A stretch of DNA of 16,837 bases from Sulfurimonas sp. (GCF_023229025.1 NZ_JALOAA010000038.1:1-16837), one strand, 5' to 3'. Shown: positions 7,413-14,803, counted from the stretch's first letter. Numbers and translations: made by a program. Notes: a model not told the origin generated them from the letters alone.

Positions 7413-8138
7413 ATGGGTCAAAAAGTTAATCCTATTGGTTTACGTCTTGGTATCAACAGAAATTGGGAGAGCCGTTGGTTCCCTAACTTTAAAACTGCTC
7501 CTGCAGCTTTAGGTGAAGATCACAAGATTCGTACATTTTTGAAAAAAGAGCTTTATTATGCAGGTGTTTCTAACATTATCATAGAGAGAACTGTTAAGAG
7601 ACTCCGTGTAACAATAGTTGCAGCTCGTCCCGGTATTATCATCGGGAAAAAAGGTTCAGATATTGAGAAGCTTAAAGAGACTCTTCAAAAGCTTGTAGGT
7701 AAGCCAATTTCGGTAAATATCAAAGAGGAGAAGAAAGCTCAAATCTCTTCTCAACTTGTTGCTGAGAATGTAGCTACACAGCTAGAGCGTCGTGTTGCAT
7801 TTAGACGTGCTATGAAAAAAGTTATGCAAAATGCACAAAGAGGTGGAGCTAAAGGTATCAAGATATCTGTAAGCGGCCGTCTTGGCGGAGCTGAAATGGC
7901 TCGTACAGAGTGGTATTTAGAGGGACGTGTTCCTCTTCACACTCTTCGTGCAAAGATAGATTACGGTTTTGCTGAAGCACATACTCAATATGGTTGTATT
8001 GGTGTAAAAGTTTGGATATTCAAAGGTGAAGTTCTCACTAAAGGTATCCCTGCAGAAGCAAAAGAAGAGCAGCAAAAAGAGGGCGCACGTCGTCCAAAGC
8101 GTGCTCCAAAACGCGAAAATAGCGGAAAGGCGGAATAA
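7413..8138 (+). CDS. rpsC: 30S ribosomal protein S3
   Basis: Head protein at the mRNA entry channel, where with S4 and S5 it contributes to mRNA unwinding. It has 241 residues, slightly longer than E. coli's 233. The N-terminus Gly-Gln-Lys-Val-Asn-Pro-Ile-Gly is typical; a KH domain carries the RNA-binding loop Gly-Lys-Lys-Gly at 78-81; the C-terminal domain includes Gly-Gly-Ala-Glu-Met-Ala-Arg-Thr-Glu. The last 30 residues are a charged, lysine/arginine/glutamate-rich tail that probably varies between species. It ends 2 nt before rplP. Confidence 0.98.
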   Translation: MGQKVNPIGLRLGINRNWESRWFPNFKTAPAALGEDHKIRTFLKKELYYAGVSNIIIERTVKRLRVTIVAARPGIIIGKKGSDIEKLKETLQKLVGKPISVNIKEEKKAQISSQLVAENVATQLERRVAFRRAMKKVMQNAQRGGAKGIKISVSGRLGGAEMARTEWYLEGRVPLHTLRAKIDYGFAEAHTQYGCIGVKVWIFKGEVLTKGIPAEAKEEQQKEGARRPKRAPKRENSGKAE

Positions 8139-8140
8139 TC

Positions 8141-8566
8141 ATGTTGATGCCTAAGAGAACTAAATATCGTAAGGTAATGAAGGGTCGTAACCGTGGTTAC
8201 GCTCGTTCAGGTTATACATTAGCATTTGGTGACATTGCTTTAAAAGCTGTTGAAGCAGGTCGTATCAACTCTCGTCAAATAGAGTCGGCTCGTATCTCTT
8301 CTACTCGTCACATTAAAAGAAACGGTAAGATTTGGATTCGTGTATTTCCTGCTAAACCACTGACTGCTAAACCTCTTGAGACTCGTATGGGTAAAGGTAA
8401 AGGTTCAGTTGATCAATGGGTTATGAATATTAAGCCGGGTCGTATTATATTTGAGATGGCTGGTGTACCGGAAGAGCTTGCTCGTGAAGCATTGACTCTA
8501 GCTATGCATAAATTGCCTTTCAAAACAAAAATAATTACTGCGGAGATGAGCAATGAAATATTCTGA
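8141..8566 (+). CDS. rplP: 50S ribosomal protein L16
   Basis: Large-subunit protein near the A-site tRNA and the central protuberance, added late in assembly. It has 141 residues. The first ATG is kept because L16 proteins begin Met-Leu-x-Pro-Lys-Arg-Thr-Lys, although a second ATG lies two codons in. The loop Lys-Pro-Leu-Glu-Thr-Arg-Met-Gly-Lys-Gly-Lys-Gly contains R82, the position of the arginine hydroxylated in E. coli. The last 14 nt overlap rpmC, which has its own GGAG inside this gene. Confidence 0.97.
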   Translation: MLMPKRTKYRKVMKGRNRGYARSGYTLAFGDIALKAVEAGRINSRQIESARISSTRHIKRNGKIWIRVFPAKPLTAKPLETRMGKGKGSVDQWVMNIKPGRIIFEMAGVPEELAREALTLAMHKLPFKTKIITAEMSNEIF

Positions 8567-8738
8567 TTTAGCAGATAAAAGCACAGCAGAACTTCAAGCA
8601 ATGCTTAAAGAGAGAAAAACTGAGCTTTTTACTTTAAAAATTAAAAAACAGATGATGCAACTACAAAATACTAGTGAACTTCGTGTCGCTAAAAAAGATG
8701 TTGCTAGAATCAATACTGCACTTAGTGCAGCGAAATAG
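8553..8738 (+). CDS. rpmC: 50S ribosomal protein L29
   Basis: Small two-helix protein beside L23 at the peptide tunnel exit. The 61 residues fit. It opens Met-Lys-Tyr-Ser-Asp-Leu and has the family pattern Glu-Leu-Phe-x-Leu-Lys followed by Gln-x-Gln-Asn-Thr-x-x-Leu-Arg and Lys-Lys-Asp-Val-Ala-Arg-Ile. It starts inside the last codons of rplP in another frame, a 14-nt overlap that is the largest in the operon and implies coupled translation. Confidence 0.96.
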   Translation: MKYSDLADKSTAELQAMLKERKTELFTLKIKKQMMQLQNTSELRVAKKDVARINTALSAAK

Positions 8739-8747
8739 GGGCTGGCA

Positions 8748-8996
8748 ATGACACATAAACGTGAAATTCAAGGTAAAGTAGTTACGATTGCAGGCGAAAA
8801 AACGATTTCTGTCGTTGTTGAACGTCGTGTAATGCATCCTCGTTACCACAAAGTTGTAAAGCGTTTCAAAAAGTACTTAGTACATGATGAGCGCAATGAA
8901 GTAAAAGTTGGTGACGAGGTTATAGCAATCGAATGTCGCCCGCTTTCAAAAACTAAATCTTTTAGACTAAAATCAGTTATAAGAGGAGCAGAGTAA
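8748..8996 (+). CDS. rpsQ: 30S ribosomal protein S17
   Basis: Primary 16S rRNA-binding OB-fold protein of the small-subunit body. The 82 residues match the family. Landmarks are Gln-Gly-Lys-Val-Val near the start, then Val-Glu-Arg-Arg-Val-Met-His-Pro-Arg-Tyr, Lys-Lys-Tyr-Leu-Val-His-Asp-Glu and the Glu-Cys-Arg-Pro-Leu-Ser-Lys-Thr-Lys end strand. A GGGGCTGG region serves as ribosome binding site. Its TAA shares one base with the rplN ATG. Confidence 0.97.
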   Translation: MTHKREIQGKVVTIAGEKTISVVVERRVMHPRYHKVVKRFKKYLVHDERNEVKVGDEVIAIECRPLSKTKSFRLKSVIRGAE

Positions 8997-9364
8997 TGAT
9001 TCAAGGTTTTACTCGTCTGACTGTAGCTGATAATACAGGTGCTAAAGAGATTATGTGTATTAAGGTACTTGGCGGTTCTAAGCGTCGTTATGCAAGAGTA
9101 GGCGATGTTATCGTTGCTTCTGTAAAAAAAGCGACTCCGACTGCTAAAGTTAAAAAAGGTAAGGTTGTAAAAGCTGTAATCGTTAGAACTGCTAAAGAGG
9201 TTCACCGTGAAAACGGTTCTCTTATCCGTTTTGATGACAATGCAGCTGTTATACTTGATGACAAGAGAGAGCCAATAGGTACTCGTATTTTCGGTCCAGT
9301 TGCTCGTGAAGTACGCTACAGCGGTTTTATGAAAATTGTATCTCTTGCACCGGAGGTTGTTTAA
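8996..9364 (+). CDS. rplN: 50S ribosomal protein L14
   Basis: Interface protein of the large subunit that forms an intersubunit bridge and is the usual target of the silencing factor RsfS. The 122 residues match the family. It opens Met-Ile-Gln-Gly-Phe-Thr-Arg-Leu, with Ala-Asp-Asn-Thr-Gly-Ala-Lys, the Arg-Tyr-Ala-Arg-Val-Gly-Asp loop and Gly-Thr-Arg-Ile-Phe-Gly-Pro-Val all diagnostic. One-nucleotide stop/start overlaps join it to both rpsQ and rplX. Confidence 0.98.
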   Translation: MIQGFTRLTVADNTGAKEIMCIKVLGGSKRRYARVGDVIVASVKKATPTAKVKKGKVVKAVIVRTAKEVHRENGSLIRFDDNAAVILDDKREPIGTRIFGPVAREVRYSGFMKIVSLAPEVV

Positions 9365-9594
9365 TGGCAAAGTTTAAATTCAAAAAAGGCGATACTGTAG
9401 AGATTATCGCCGGTGATGATCGCGGAACTAAAGCTACTGTACTTGAAGTATTACCAAAGAAAAACAAGGTAATAGTTGAGGGTTGCAAAGTGGCAAAAAA
9501 AGCTATCAAACCAACAGAAGAGAACACTAAAGGCGGACATATAAATAAAGAGATGCCTATAGATGTTTCAAATGTTCGTAAAGTGGAGGCATAA
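9364..9594 (+). CDS. rplX: 50S ribosomal protein L24
   Basis: Assembly initiator that binds the 5' domain of 23S rRNA and lies near the tunnel exit. The KOW motif is at the N-terminus (Lys-Lys-Gly-Asp-Thr-Val-Glu-Ile-Ile-Ala-Gly-Asp-Asp-Arg-Gly). At 76 residues it is clearly shorter than E. coli's 104, keeping the KOW fold and the Gly-Gly-His-Ile-x-Lys-Glu-Met-Pro-Ile strand but losing the C-terminal extension. The clean stop, followed after 3 nt by rplE, shows a naturally short form rather than a frameshift. Confidence 0.96.
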   Translation: MAKFKFKKGDTVEIIAGDDRGTKATVLEVLPKKNKVIVEGCKVAKKAIKPTEENTKGGHINKEMPIDVSNVRKVEA

Positions 9595-9597
9595 TAG

Positions 9598-10143
9598 ATG
9601 GCTCGTTTAAAAGAAAAATATTTAGGTTTAAAGTCTGAACTTCAAGCTGAGCTTGGGGTAAAAAATCCAATGCAAATTCCTGCACTAGAAAAAGTTGTTA
9701 TCTCTGTAGGTGCAGGTTTTGCAATGAAAGACAATAAGCTTATACAAAATATCGAGGATACTATTACACAAATTGCAGGACAGAAAGCAACTACTGTAAT
9801 AGCTAAGAAATCAGTTGCCGGTTTTAAAGTTCGTGAAGGTATGCCGGTAGGTGTTCGTGTAACACTGCGCGGTAAGAAAATGTATAACTTTTTTGATCGC
9901 CTAGTCTCTATAGCTCTTCCTCGTGTAAAAGATTTCCGTGGAGTTCCAAGAAATGGCTTTGATGGTCGTGGAAACTACAACTTTGGATTGCAAGAACAAC
10001 TAATTTTTCCGGAAATTAGTTATGATTCTATTATGCAAATTCATGGTATGAATATCACAGTTGTAACAACAGCTGAGTCAGACAAGGCAGGATTTGCTCT
10101 TTTAGAGAAAATGGGCATGCCTTTTACTAAAGGGAGCAATTAA
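9598..10143 (+). CDS. rplE: 50S ribosomal protein L5
   Basis: 5S rRNA-binding protein of the central protuberance that contacts P-site tRNA and S13. The 181 residues agree with the family. It opens Arg-Leu-Lys-Glu-Lys-Tyr; the 5S-binding pattern includes Lys-Lys-Ser-Val-Ala-Gly-Phe-Lys-Val-Arg-Glu-Gly, then Phe-Asp-Arg-Leu-Val and Arg-Asp-type Val-Lys-Asp-Phe-Arg-Gly. In E. coli the S8 repressor site for the spc operon lies at this gene's start; I see no equivalent structure in the 3-nt gap here. It overlaps rpsN by 1 nt. Confidence 0.98.
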   Translation: MARLKEKYLGLKSELQAELGVKNPMQIPALEKVVISVGAGFAMKDNKLIQNIEDTITQIAGQKATTVIAKKSVAGFKVREGMPVGVRVTLRGKKMYNFFDRLVSIALPRVKDFRGVPRNGFDGRGNYNFGLQEQLIFPEISYDSIMQIHGMNITVVTTAESDKAGFALLEKMGMPFTKGSN

Positions 10144-10328
10144 TGGCTAAAAAGTCAATGATCAACAAAGCGAATAAAACTCCAAAGTTTAAAGTTCGTG
10201 GCTATACAAGATGTCAGATTTGTGGTCGTCCACACTCTGTAATCCGTGACTTCGGCATCTGTCGTGTATGTTTTAGGAAAATGGCAAATGAGGGATTAAT
10301 CCCAGGCGTTAGAAAGTCAAGCTGGTAA
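10143..10328 (+). CDS. rpsN: 30S ribosomal protein S14, zinc-binding type
   Basis: Head protein of the small subunit, in the short (type Z) form of 61 residues instead of the roughly 100-residue zinc-free form of E. coli. Four cysteines, C24, C27, C40 and C43, form the two Cys-x-x-Cys knuckles that bind zinc. The C-terminus Pro-Gly-Val-Arg-Lys-Ser-Ser-Trp is typical. It overlaps rplE by 1 nt and is followed by the operon's longest internal gap, 47 nt; its stop codon lies in the first arm of a hairpin there. Confidence 0.98.
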   Translation: MAKKSMINKANKTPKFKVRGYTRCQICGRPHSVIRDFGICRVCFRKMANEGLIPGVRKSSW

Positions 10329-10341
10329 GCATAGGCTTATC
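10324..10341 (+). promoter_or_regulatory. Hairpin in the rpsN-rpsH gap
   Basis: GGTAAGC (10324-10330) pairs with GCTTATC (10335-10341) around the tetraloop ATAG, seven pairs including one G-U. It lies across the rpsN stop codon and in the only intergenic gap above about 16 nt in the 10-kb operon, 47 nt before rpsH. No T-tract follows, so it is not a terminator. It could be a processing or translational control site acting on rpsH and later genes; this is inference. Confidence 0.4.
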
Positions 10342-10375
10342 CTTGAAACTTCTAATGATTAGCAAAGGAAAATAG

Positions 10376-10771
10376 ATGATAAATGATTTAGTATCGGATG
10401 CGCTAACACGTATTCGTAATGCTGGTATGAGAAGATTAGATGTTACTACGCTTGTTCACTCTAAAAGTATTGAAGCAATGGCAAATATTTTAGTTGACAA
10501 GGGCTATATTGATAGCTGTAACGTAGTTGAAGATGGCGTTAAAAAGACAATCAACGTTGTATTAAAGTACAACGATGAGGGTAAAAGCGTAATAAATGAA
10601 ATGAAAAGAGTATCTAAGCCCGGACGCCGTGTTTACAAAGGTAAAGAAGATATCAAGCGTTTCAAAAATGGTTACGGAACTATTATTGTTAGTACATCAC
10701 GTGGCATTCTACCAAACGATAAAGCTTATGAGCTTGGTATCGGTGGTGAAGTTATGTGTACAATTTGGTAA
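10376..10771 (+). CDS. rpsH: 30S ribosomal protein S8
   Basis: Primary binder of the central domain of 16S rRNA; in E. coli it also represses spc-operon translation. The 131 residues match the family. It opens Asn-Asp-Leu-Val-Ser-Asp-Ala-Leu-Thr-Arg-Ile-Arg-Asn-Ala and ends in the RNA-binding Ser-Thr-Ser-Arg-Gly-Ile-Leu and Gly-Gly-Glu-Val-Met-Cys-Thr-Ile-Trp. AAAGGA lies 7 nt before the ATG. The unusual 47-nt gap before it contains a small hairpin, making this the most likely point of control within the operon. Confidence 0.98.
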   Translation: MINDLVSDALTRIRNAGMRRLDVTTLVHSKSIEAMANILVDKGYIDSCNVVEDGVKKTINVVLKYNDEGKSVINEMKRVSKPGRRVYKGKEDIKRFKNGYGTIIVSTSRGILPNDKAYELGIGGEVMCTIW

Positions 10772-10783
10772 AAGGAGAATAAC

Positions 10784-11320
10784 ATGTCAAGAATTGGTAA
10801 ATTACCTATAGAGTTTGCTGGCGATATCAAAGTTAGTTCAAATGAAAATGTTATAACTTTTGCAAAAGGCAAAAATAGTGTTGATTTAGATACAAAGGGA
10901 AACGTTGACTTCAAAATTGATGGAAATGTTTTAACTTTTGCTGCAAAATCAGATGAAAAAGCTCATAGAGCTTTCTGGGGAACATACCGTGCTTTAGCTG
11001 CTAATATTGTAACCGGTTTAACAACTGGTTATACTAGACAGCTAGAGATAAACGGTGTTGGTTACCGTGCTTCAGTAAAGGGTAGAGTGCTTAACTTGCA
11101 ACTTGGTTTTTCACATGATGTTAATTATGATTTACCTGAGAGCATTGAGGCAAGTGTTGAGAAGAACGTTATAACTCTTAAAAGCCATGACAAGCAAGCG
11201 CTTGGTCAAGTTGCTGCTGAAGTTAGAGGGTTCCGTCCACCAGAGCCTTATAAAGGTAAAGGTGTTAAATACATGGAAGAGCATATCGTGCGTAAAGCCG
11301 GTAAGACTGCTAAGAAATAA
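10784..11320 (+). CDS. rplF: 50S ribosomal protein L6
   Basis: Large-subunit protein with two related domains near the sarcin-ricin loop and factor-binding site. It has 178 residues, the standard length. It opens Ser-Arg-Ile-Gly-Lys-Leu-Pro-Ile; the C-terminal domain has Pro-Glu-Pro-Tyr-Lys-Gly-Lys-Gly-Val-Lys-Tyr, the family signature. An AAGGAG Shine-Dalgarno lies in the 12-nt gap after rpsH. Confidence 0.98.
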   Translation: MSRIGKLPIEFAGDIKVSSNENVITFAKGKNSVDLDTKGNVDFKIDGNVLTFAAKSDEKAHRAFWGTYRALAANIVTGLTTGYTRQLEINGVGYRASVKGRVLNLQLGFSHDVNYDLPESIEASVEKNVITLKSHDKQALGQVAAEVRGFRPPEPYKGKGVKYMEEHIVRKAGKTAKK

Positions 11321-11333
11321 GGGAGGAGCATAG

Positions 11334-11690
11334 ATGAAATCTAAAATACTAAAAAGTAAAATTGCTAATCGCCTAAAGCGTAAGCGTCGTATTCGTGCAA
11401 AAATATCTGGTTGTGCTTCACTCCCTCGTGTTTCTGTATTTCGTTCAAATCGTTATTTGAGTGTTCAAGCTATTGATGATGCAACCGCAACAACATTATG
11501 CGCACTAAACTCAAAAGCTACTGGTCATAAATCAAACAAAGAGGGTGCTGCAGCACTTGGTGAGGCATTTGCTACTACGTTAAAGAGTGCCGGTATCTCT
11601 CAAATTGTTTTTGACCGTAATGGTTACCAATATCACGGTGTTATTGCTGCATTTGGTGACGCACTTCGTGCAAACGAAATTAAGTTCTAG
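11334..11690 (+). CDS. rplR: 50S ribosomal protein L18
   Basis: 5S rRNA-binding protein of the central protuberance. The 118 residues match the family. The basic N-terminus (Arg-Leu-Lys-Arg-Lys-Arg-Arg-Ile-Arg) is followed by Leu-Pro-Arg-Val-Ser-Val-Phe-Arg-Ser-Asn-Arg-Tyr and ends in Phe-Asp-Arg-Asn-Gly-Tyr-x-Tyr-His-Gly, as expected. A strong GGGAGGAG precedes the start. Spacing is 13 nt from rplF and 8 nt to rpsE. Confidence 0.97.
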   Translation: MKSKILKSKIANRLKRKRRIRAKISGCASLPRVSVFRSNRYLSVQAIDDATATTLCALNSKATGHKSNKEGAAALGEAFATTLKSAGISQIVFDRNGYQYHGVIAAFGDALRANEIKF

Positions 11691-11698
11691 GGGTTAAA

Positions 11699-12139
11699 AT
11701 GGAAATCAATAGAGAAGATTTTGAAGAATCAATTGTAAATATAGGTCGTGTTACAAAAGTTGTAAAAGGTGGACGTCGTTTTCGTTTTACTGCACTTGTA
11801 GTTGTTGGTGATAAAAAAGGTACTATCGGTTTTGGTGCCGGAAAAGCGAAAGAAGTTCCGGACGCTATTAAAAAAGCGGTAGATAATGCATTTAAAAACC
11901 TAAGTAAAGTTAGTATTAGAGGTACTACAATTGCACATGATATTGAGCATAAGTATAATGCAAGTCATGTTCTTTTAAAGCCGGCATCTGAGGGTACAGG
12001 GGTAATAGCGGGTGGTTCTATTCGTCCTGTTCTTGAACTTGCAGGCATTCAAGACATACTTACAAAATCAATAGGCTCAAATAATCCAGGTACAGTGGTT
12101 CGCGCAACAGTTGAAGCACTTGGTCGCTTAAAAGGATAG
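11699..12139 (+). CDS. rpsE: 30S ribosomal protein S5
   Basis: Small-subunit protein at the mRNA entry and decoding-fidelity region. The 146 residues are shorter than E. coli's 167, with a shortened N-terminus. The RNA-binding fold is clear: Val-Lys-Gly-Gly-Arg-Arg-Phe-Arg-Phe-Thr-Ala-Leu-Val-Val-Val-Gly, then Gly-Phe-Gly-x-Gly-Lys-Ala-Lys-Glu-Val, and later Gly-Gly-Ser-Ile-Arg-Pro-Val-Leu-Glu-Leu-Ala-Gly. In many bacteria rpmD (L30) follows; here rplO follows immediately. Confidence 0.98.
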   Translation: MEINREDFEESIVNIGRVTKVVKGGRRFRFTALVVVGDKKGTIGFGAGKAKEVPDAIKKAVDNAFKNLSKVSIRGTTIAHDIEHKYNASHVLLKPASEGTGVIAGGSIRPVLELAGIQDILTKSIGSNNPGTVVRATVEALGRLKG

Positions 12140-12142
12140 ATG

Positions 12143-12541
12143 ATGGGTATTGAAAAATTAACGCCGGCAGAGGGTTCTGTAAAAAGTCGCAAAAGAGTCG
12201 GTCGCGGACAAGCTTCTGGAACAGGAAAAACTGCGGCACGCGGTCAAAAAGGTCAGAAGTCTCGTGCAGGTTATAAAAGAAAAAGAAACTTTGAAGGTGG
12301 ACAGCAGCCACTTGCAAAGAGAGTTCCTAAGATAGGATTTACTTCTCGCGTCACTAAGCCATACGTAATTAACGTTGAGAAGATAAAAGCAGTTGCTGAG
12401 CTTTCTGAAATTACTATGGAGAGTATCCGTGGTGTTCATAAAATAGCTGCTTGTGTTACTAAAGTTAAGTTGGTTGGTGCTGCTGCTAAAGATCTAGCAT
12501 CAAAAATTAAAGACGACAACGTTACTACTACAGGTAAATAG
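12143..12541 (+). CDS. rplO: 50S ribosomal protein L15
   Basis: Late-assembly large-subunit protein. Two adjacent ATGs (12140 and 12143) compete; the second is chosen because AAAGGA (12131-12136) lies 6 nt before it but only 3 nt before the first, and because I recall L15 of H. pylori beginning Met-Gly-Leu-Glu. The 132-residue product opens Gly-Ile-Glu-Lys-Leu-Thr-Pro-Ala-Glu-Gly-Ser and carries the Gly-Arg-Gly, Gly-Lys-Thr and Arg-Gly-Gln-Lys-Gly-Gln-Lys-Ser-Arg rRNA-binding tail with Phe-Glu-Gly-Gly-Gln-Gln-Pro-Leu. It directly follows rpsE. Confidence 0.94.
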   Translation: MGIEKLTPAEGSVKSRKRVGRGQASGTGKTAARGQKGQKSRAGYKRKRNFEGGQQPLAKRVPKIGFTSRVTKPYVINVEKIKAVAELSEITMESIRGVHKIAACVTKVKLVGAAAKDLASKIKDDNVTTTGK

Positions 12542-12543
12542 TC

Positions 12544-13806
12544 GTGAATAAAAATCTAGTAAATAAGATACTTATTACTATCGGGTTTTTATTTATTTAT
12601 CGCCTACTGGCATATGTGCCGGTTCCAGGCGTAGACGCCTCTGTTATTGCTTCATTCTTCGACTCACATCAATCAGATGCACTAGGCTTATTTAATATGT
12701 TTAGTGGAAATGCTGTTGAGAGAATGTCAATCATAGCTCTTGGAATCATGCCTTATATCACAGCTTCAATTATTATGGAGCTTTTGGCGGCTACATTTGC
12801 TCCTCTTGGACAGATGAAAAAAGAGCGTGATGGAATGGTAAAGTATATGCAGATAATCCGCTATGCGACAATTGTAATTACAATCATTCAAGCAATCGGT
12901 ATTAGTGTTGGTCTCCAGAGCCTGACAGGACCTAACGGTAACAATGCAATATTAATCGATCACAACACATTTATACTGGTATCTGCCGTATCTATGGTGG
13001 CAGGAACTATGCTTCTTATGTGGATAGGTGAGCAGATTACACAAAGCGGTATCGGTAACGGTATCTCTTTGATTATTTTCGCAGGTATAGTTTCAGCTAT
13101 TCCAAGTGCAATTGGTCAAACAATCACAATGGTAAATACCGGAGCTATGAGTTTCTTAACTGTAGTTGCAATTCTTGCTCTTATACTGGCAACAGTAGGT
13201 GTAATTATCTATGTGGAGCTTGGAGAGCGTCGTGTACCCGTTACGTATGCTAAAAAAGTTATGATGCAAAATCAAAATAAAAGAGTTATGAACTATATTC
13301 CTATCAAAGTTAATCTATCGGGTGTTATTCCTGTTATCTTTGCTAGTGCAATATTAATGTTCCCGATGACTGTTTTGTCTAGCAGCTCTAACCCTACAAT
13401 TATAGCAATTGCTGATTATTTAAATCCAAACAGTTATTTCTTTAACTTTTTGACATTTCTTTTTGTTGTTTTCTTTGCATTCTTTTATGCATCAATTACT
13501 TTTAATGCAAAAGATATTGCAGAGAATTTAAAAAAGCAGGGTGGGTTTATTCCCGGGATTCGTACCGGTAATGCTACAAGCGAATTTTTAAATACAACAG
13601 CAAGCAACCTTACCTTTACCGGTGCGCTCTATTTGGGTCTAGTTGCAACTCTACCGTTTATGATAATAAAAGGGATGGGTGTTCCTTTCTTCTTTGGTGG
13701 TACAGCAGTTTTAATCGTTGTTCAAGTTGCACTTGATACTATGAGAAAAATTGAGGCACAGGCTTACATGAGCAAGTACCAGACACTAAGTGCGGTTGGT
13801 CTTTAA
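12544..13806 (+). CDS. secY: Preprotein translocase subunit SecY
   Basis: Central subunit of the inner-membrane protein-conducting channel, working with SecE, SecG and SecA. The 420 residues contain about ten hydrophobic segments. The N-terminus shows Arg-Leu-Leu-Ala-Tyr-Val-Pro-Val-Pro-Gly-Val, the plug region includes Ala-Leu-Gly-Ile-Met-Pro-Tyr-Ile, and cytoplasmic loop 4 has Gly-Glu-Arg-Arg-Val-Pro-Val. The later loop reads Gly-Phe-Ile-Pro-Gly-Ile-Arg-Thr-Gly. The start is GTG: in-frame upstream there is a TAA three codons before it, and no earlier start is possible. The Shine-Dalgarno is weak, so translation may depend on coupling to rplO, whose stop is 2 nt away. Confidence 0.98.
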   Translation: MNKNLVNKILITIGFLFIYRLLAYVPVPGVDASVIASFFDSHQSDALGLFNMFSGNAVERMSIIALGIMPYITASIIMELLAATFAPLGQMKKERDGMVKYMQIIRYATIVITIIQAIGISVGLQSLTGPNGNNAILIDHNTFILVSAVSMVAGTMLLMWIGEQITQSGIGNGISLIIFAGIVSAIPSAIGQTITMVNTGAMSFLTVVAILALILATVGVIIYVELGERRVPVTYAKKVMMQNQNKRVMNYIPIKVNLSGVIPVIFASAILMFPMTVLSSSSNPTIIAIADYLNPNSYFFNFLTFLFVVFFAFFYASITFNAKDIAENLKKQGGFIPGIRTGNATSEFLNTTASNLTFTGALYLGLVATLPFMIIKGMGVPFFFGGTAVLIVVQVALDTMRKIEAQAYMSKYQTLSAVGL

Positions 13807-13809
13807 ATA

Positions 13810-14568
13810 ATGGCCATTGCGCTTAGAAAACCAGCAGAGATAGAAAAACTTCGTGCTGCCAACAAGATTGTTGGTGGTGCACTTGATTTGTTGAAACAAA
13901 ACACAAAAGTAGGAATCTCTTTAAAAGAGCTTGACGCTATGGCGGAGGATTATATCCGCTCTCATGGTGCAAGACCATCTTTCAAGGGTCTTTATGGCTT
14001 CCCAAATGCACTCTGCACATCTCTTAATCAGGTTATTATTCACGGTATCCCTACTGACTACAAACTTCAAGAAGGCGATATTATAGGTTATGATATTGGA
14101 ACTGAGCTTGATGGATGGTTCGGTGATGCAGCCGTAACTCTTCCGGTAGGTAAAATAAGCAGTAGAGATGAAGAACTGATAGCATGTGCTAAAGATTCCC
14201 TTTATGAAGCTATAGAGTCCATAAGAGCAGAGATGAGATTTAAAGAGCTCTCAGCGGTACTAGAGAATGCTATTCGCTCTAGGGGTTTTGTTCCTCTTCA
14301 TAGTTTTTGTGGACACGGAATTGGGAAAAAACCTCATGAAGAGCCTGAAATTCCAAATTATTTGGAAGGCAAAAGTGCTAAAGCAGGACCAAAAATAAAA
14401 AATGGAATGGTTTTTTGTCTAGAGCCGATGGTTTGTCAAAAAGATTCAAAACCGGTTATTTTAGATAATAAGTGGGATGTTGTTAGTGCCGATGGTTTAC
14501 GCGGTTCACACTACGAGCATACTGTTGCAGTTGTCAATGGTAAAGCTGAAATTTTATCTCTGGCTTGA
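13810..14568 (+). CDS. map: Methionine aminopeptidase, type I
   Basis: Cytoplasmic metalloprotease that removes the initiator methionine from new proteins. The 252-residue protein has the pita-bread-fold ligands: D95 and D106 (Tyr-Asp-Ile-Gly and Phe-Gly-Asp-Ala-Ala), H169 (Cys-Gly-His-Gly-Ile-Gly), E205 (Leu-Glu-Pro-Met) and E236 (Tyr-Glu-His-Thr). The substrate-contact histidine is H78 in Ile-Ile-His-Gly-Ile-Pro. It has no N-terminal extension. It begins 3 nt after secY, the same order as in many Campylobacterota, and precedes infA by 16 nt. Confidence 0.98.
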   Translation: MAIALRKPAEIEKLRAANKIVGGALDLLKQNTKVGISLKELDAMAEDYIRSHGARPSFKGLYGFPNALCTSLNQVIIHGIPTDYKLQEGDIIGYDIGTELDGWFGDAAVTLPVGKISSRDEELIACAKDSLYEAIESIRAEMRFKELSAVLENAIRSRGFVPLHSFCGHGIGKKPHEEPEIPNYLEGKSAKAGPKIKNGMVFCLEPMVCQKDSKPVILDNKWDVVSADGLRGSHYEHTVAVVNGKAEILSLA

Positions 14569-14584
14569 GAAAAAAAGGATTAAA

Positions 14585-14803
14585 ATGGCTAAATCAGATG
14601 TGATCGAAGTTGATGGCAAGATTATAGAGGCTTTGCCAAATGCAACATTTCGTGTTGAGTTAGAAAATGGGCATATTATTTTGTGTCATATCGCAGGAAA
14701 GATGCGTATGCACTATATTAAAATATTACCTGGTGATAAAGTTAAACTTGAACTAACACCATACTCTCTTGATAAGGGTCGTATTACTTACAGATACAAA
14801 TAA
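14585..14803 (+). CDS. infA: Translation initiation factor IF-1
   Basis: Small OB-fold factor that binds the 30S A site during initiation with IF2 and IF3. From the ATG at 14585 the product is exactly 72 residues, the E. coli length, starting Met-Ala-Lys-Ser-Asp-Val-Ile-Glu-Val-Asp-Gly and ending Gly-Arg-Ile-Thr-Tyr-Arg-Tyr-Lys. The frame is open upstream to 14477 within map, but the AAGGA 5-6 nt before 14585 and the conserved N-terminus fix the start. It is the last gene of the operon; its stop codon touches the terminator stem. Confidence 0.98.
   Translation: MAKSDVIEVDGKIIEALPNATFRVELENGHIILCHIAGKMRMHYIKILPGDKVKLELTPYSLDKGRITYRYK

Noticed and set aside
8843..9370. A 175-codon open frame on the minus strand opposite rpsQ and rplN
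   Set aside because: It lies wholly antisense to two certain ribosomal genes, has a serine/asparagine/phenylalanine-rich composition typical of the reverse complement of basic-protein genes, and has no ribosome binding site or family likeness.
9364..9594. L24 as a truncated or frameshifted gene because it is shorter than in E. coli
   Set aside because: The KOW fold and end strand are complete, the stop is followed at once by rplE, and no L24-like C-terminal sequence continues in another frame.
12140..12142. The first ATG as the rplO start
   Set aside because: It is only 3 nt from the Shine-Dalgarno, whereas the adjacent ATG at 12143 is 6 nt away and matches the remembered H. pylori L15 N-terminus. 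The difference is one residue.
14477..14584. An N-terminal extension of infA by 36 residues inside map
   Set aside because: IF-1 is 72 residues in its family, the ATG at 14585 has a good Shine-Dalgarno, and the extension is only the shadow of map in another frame.
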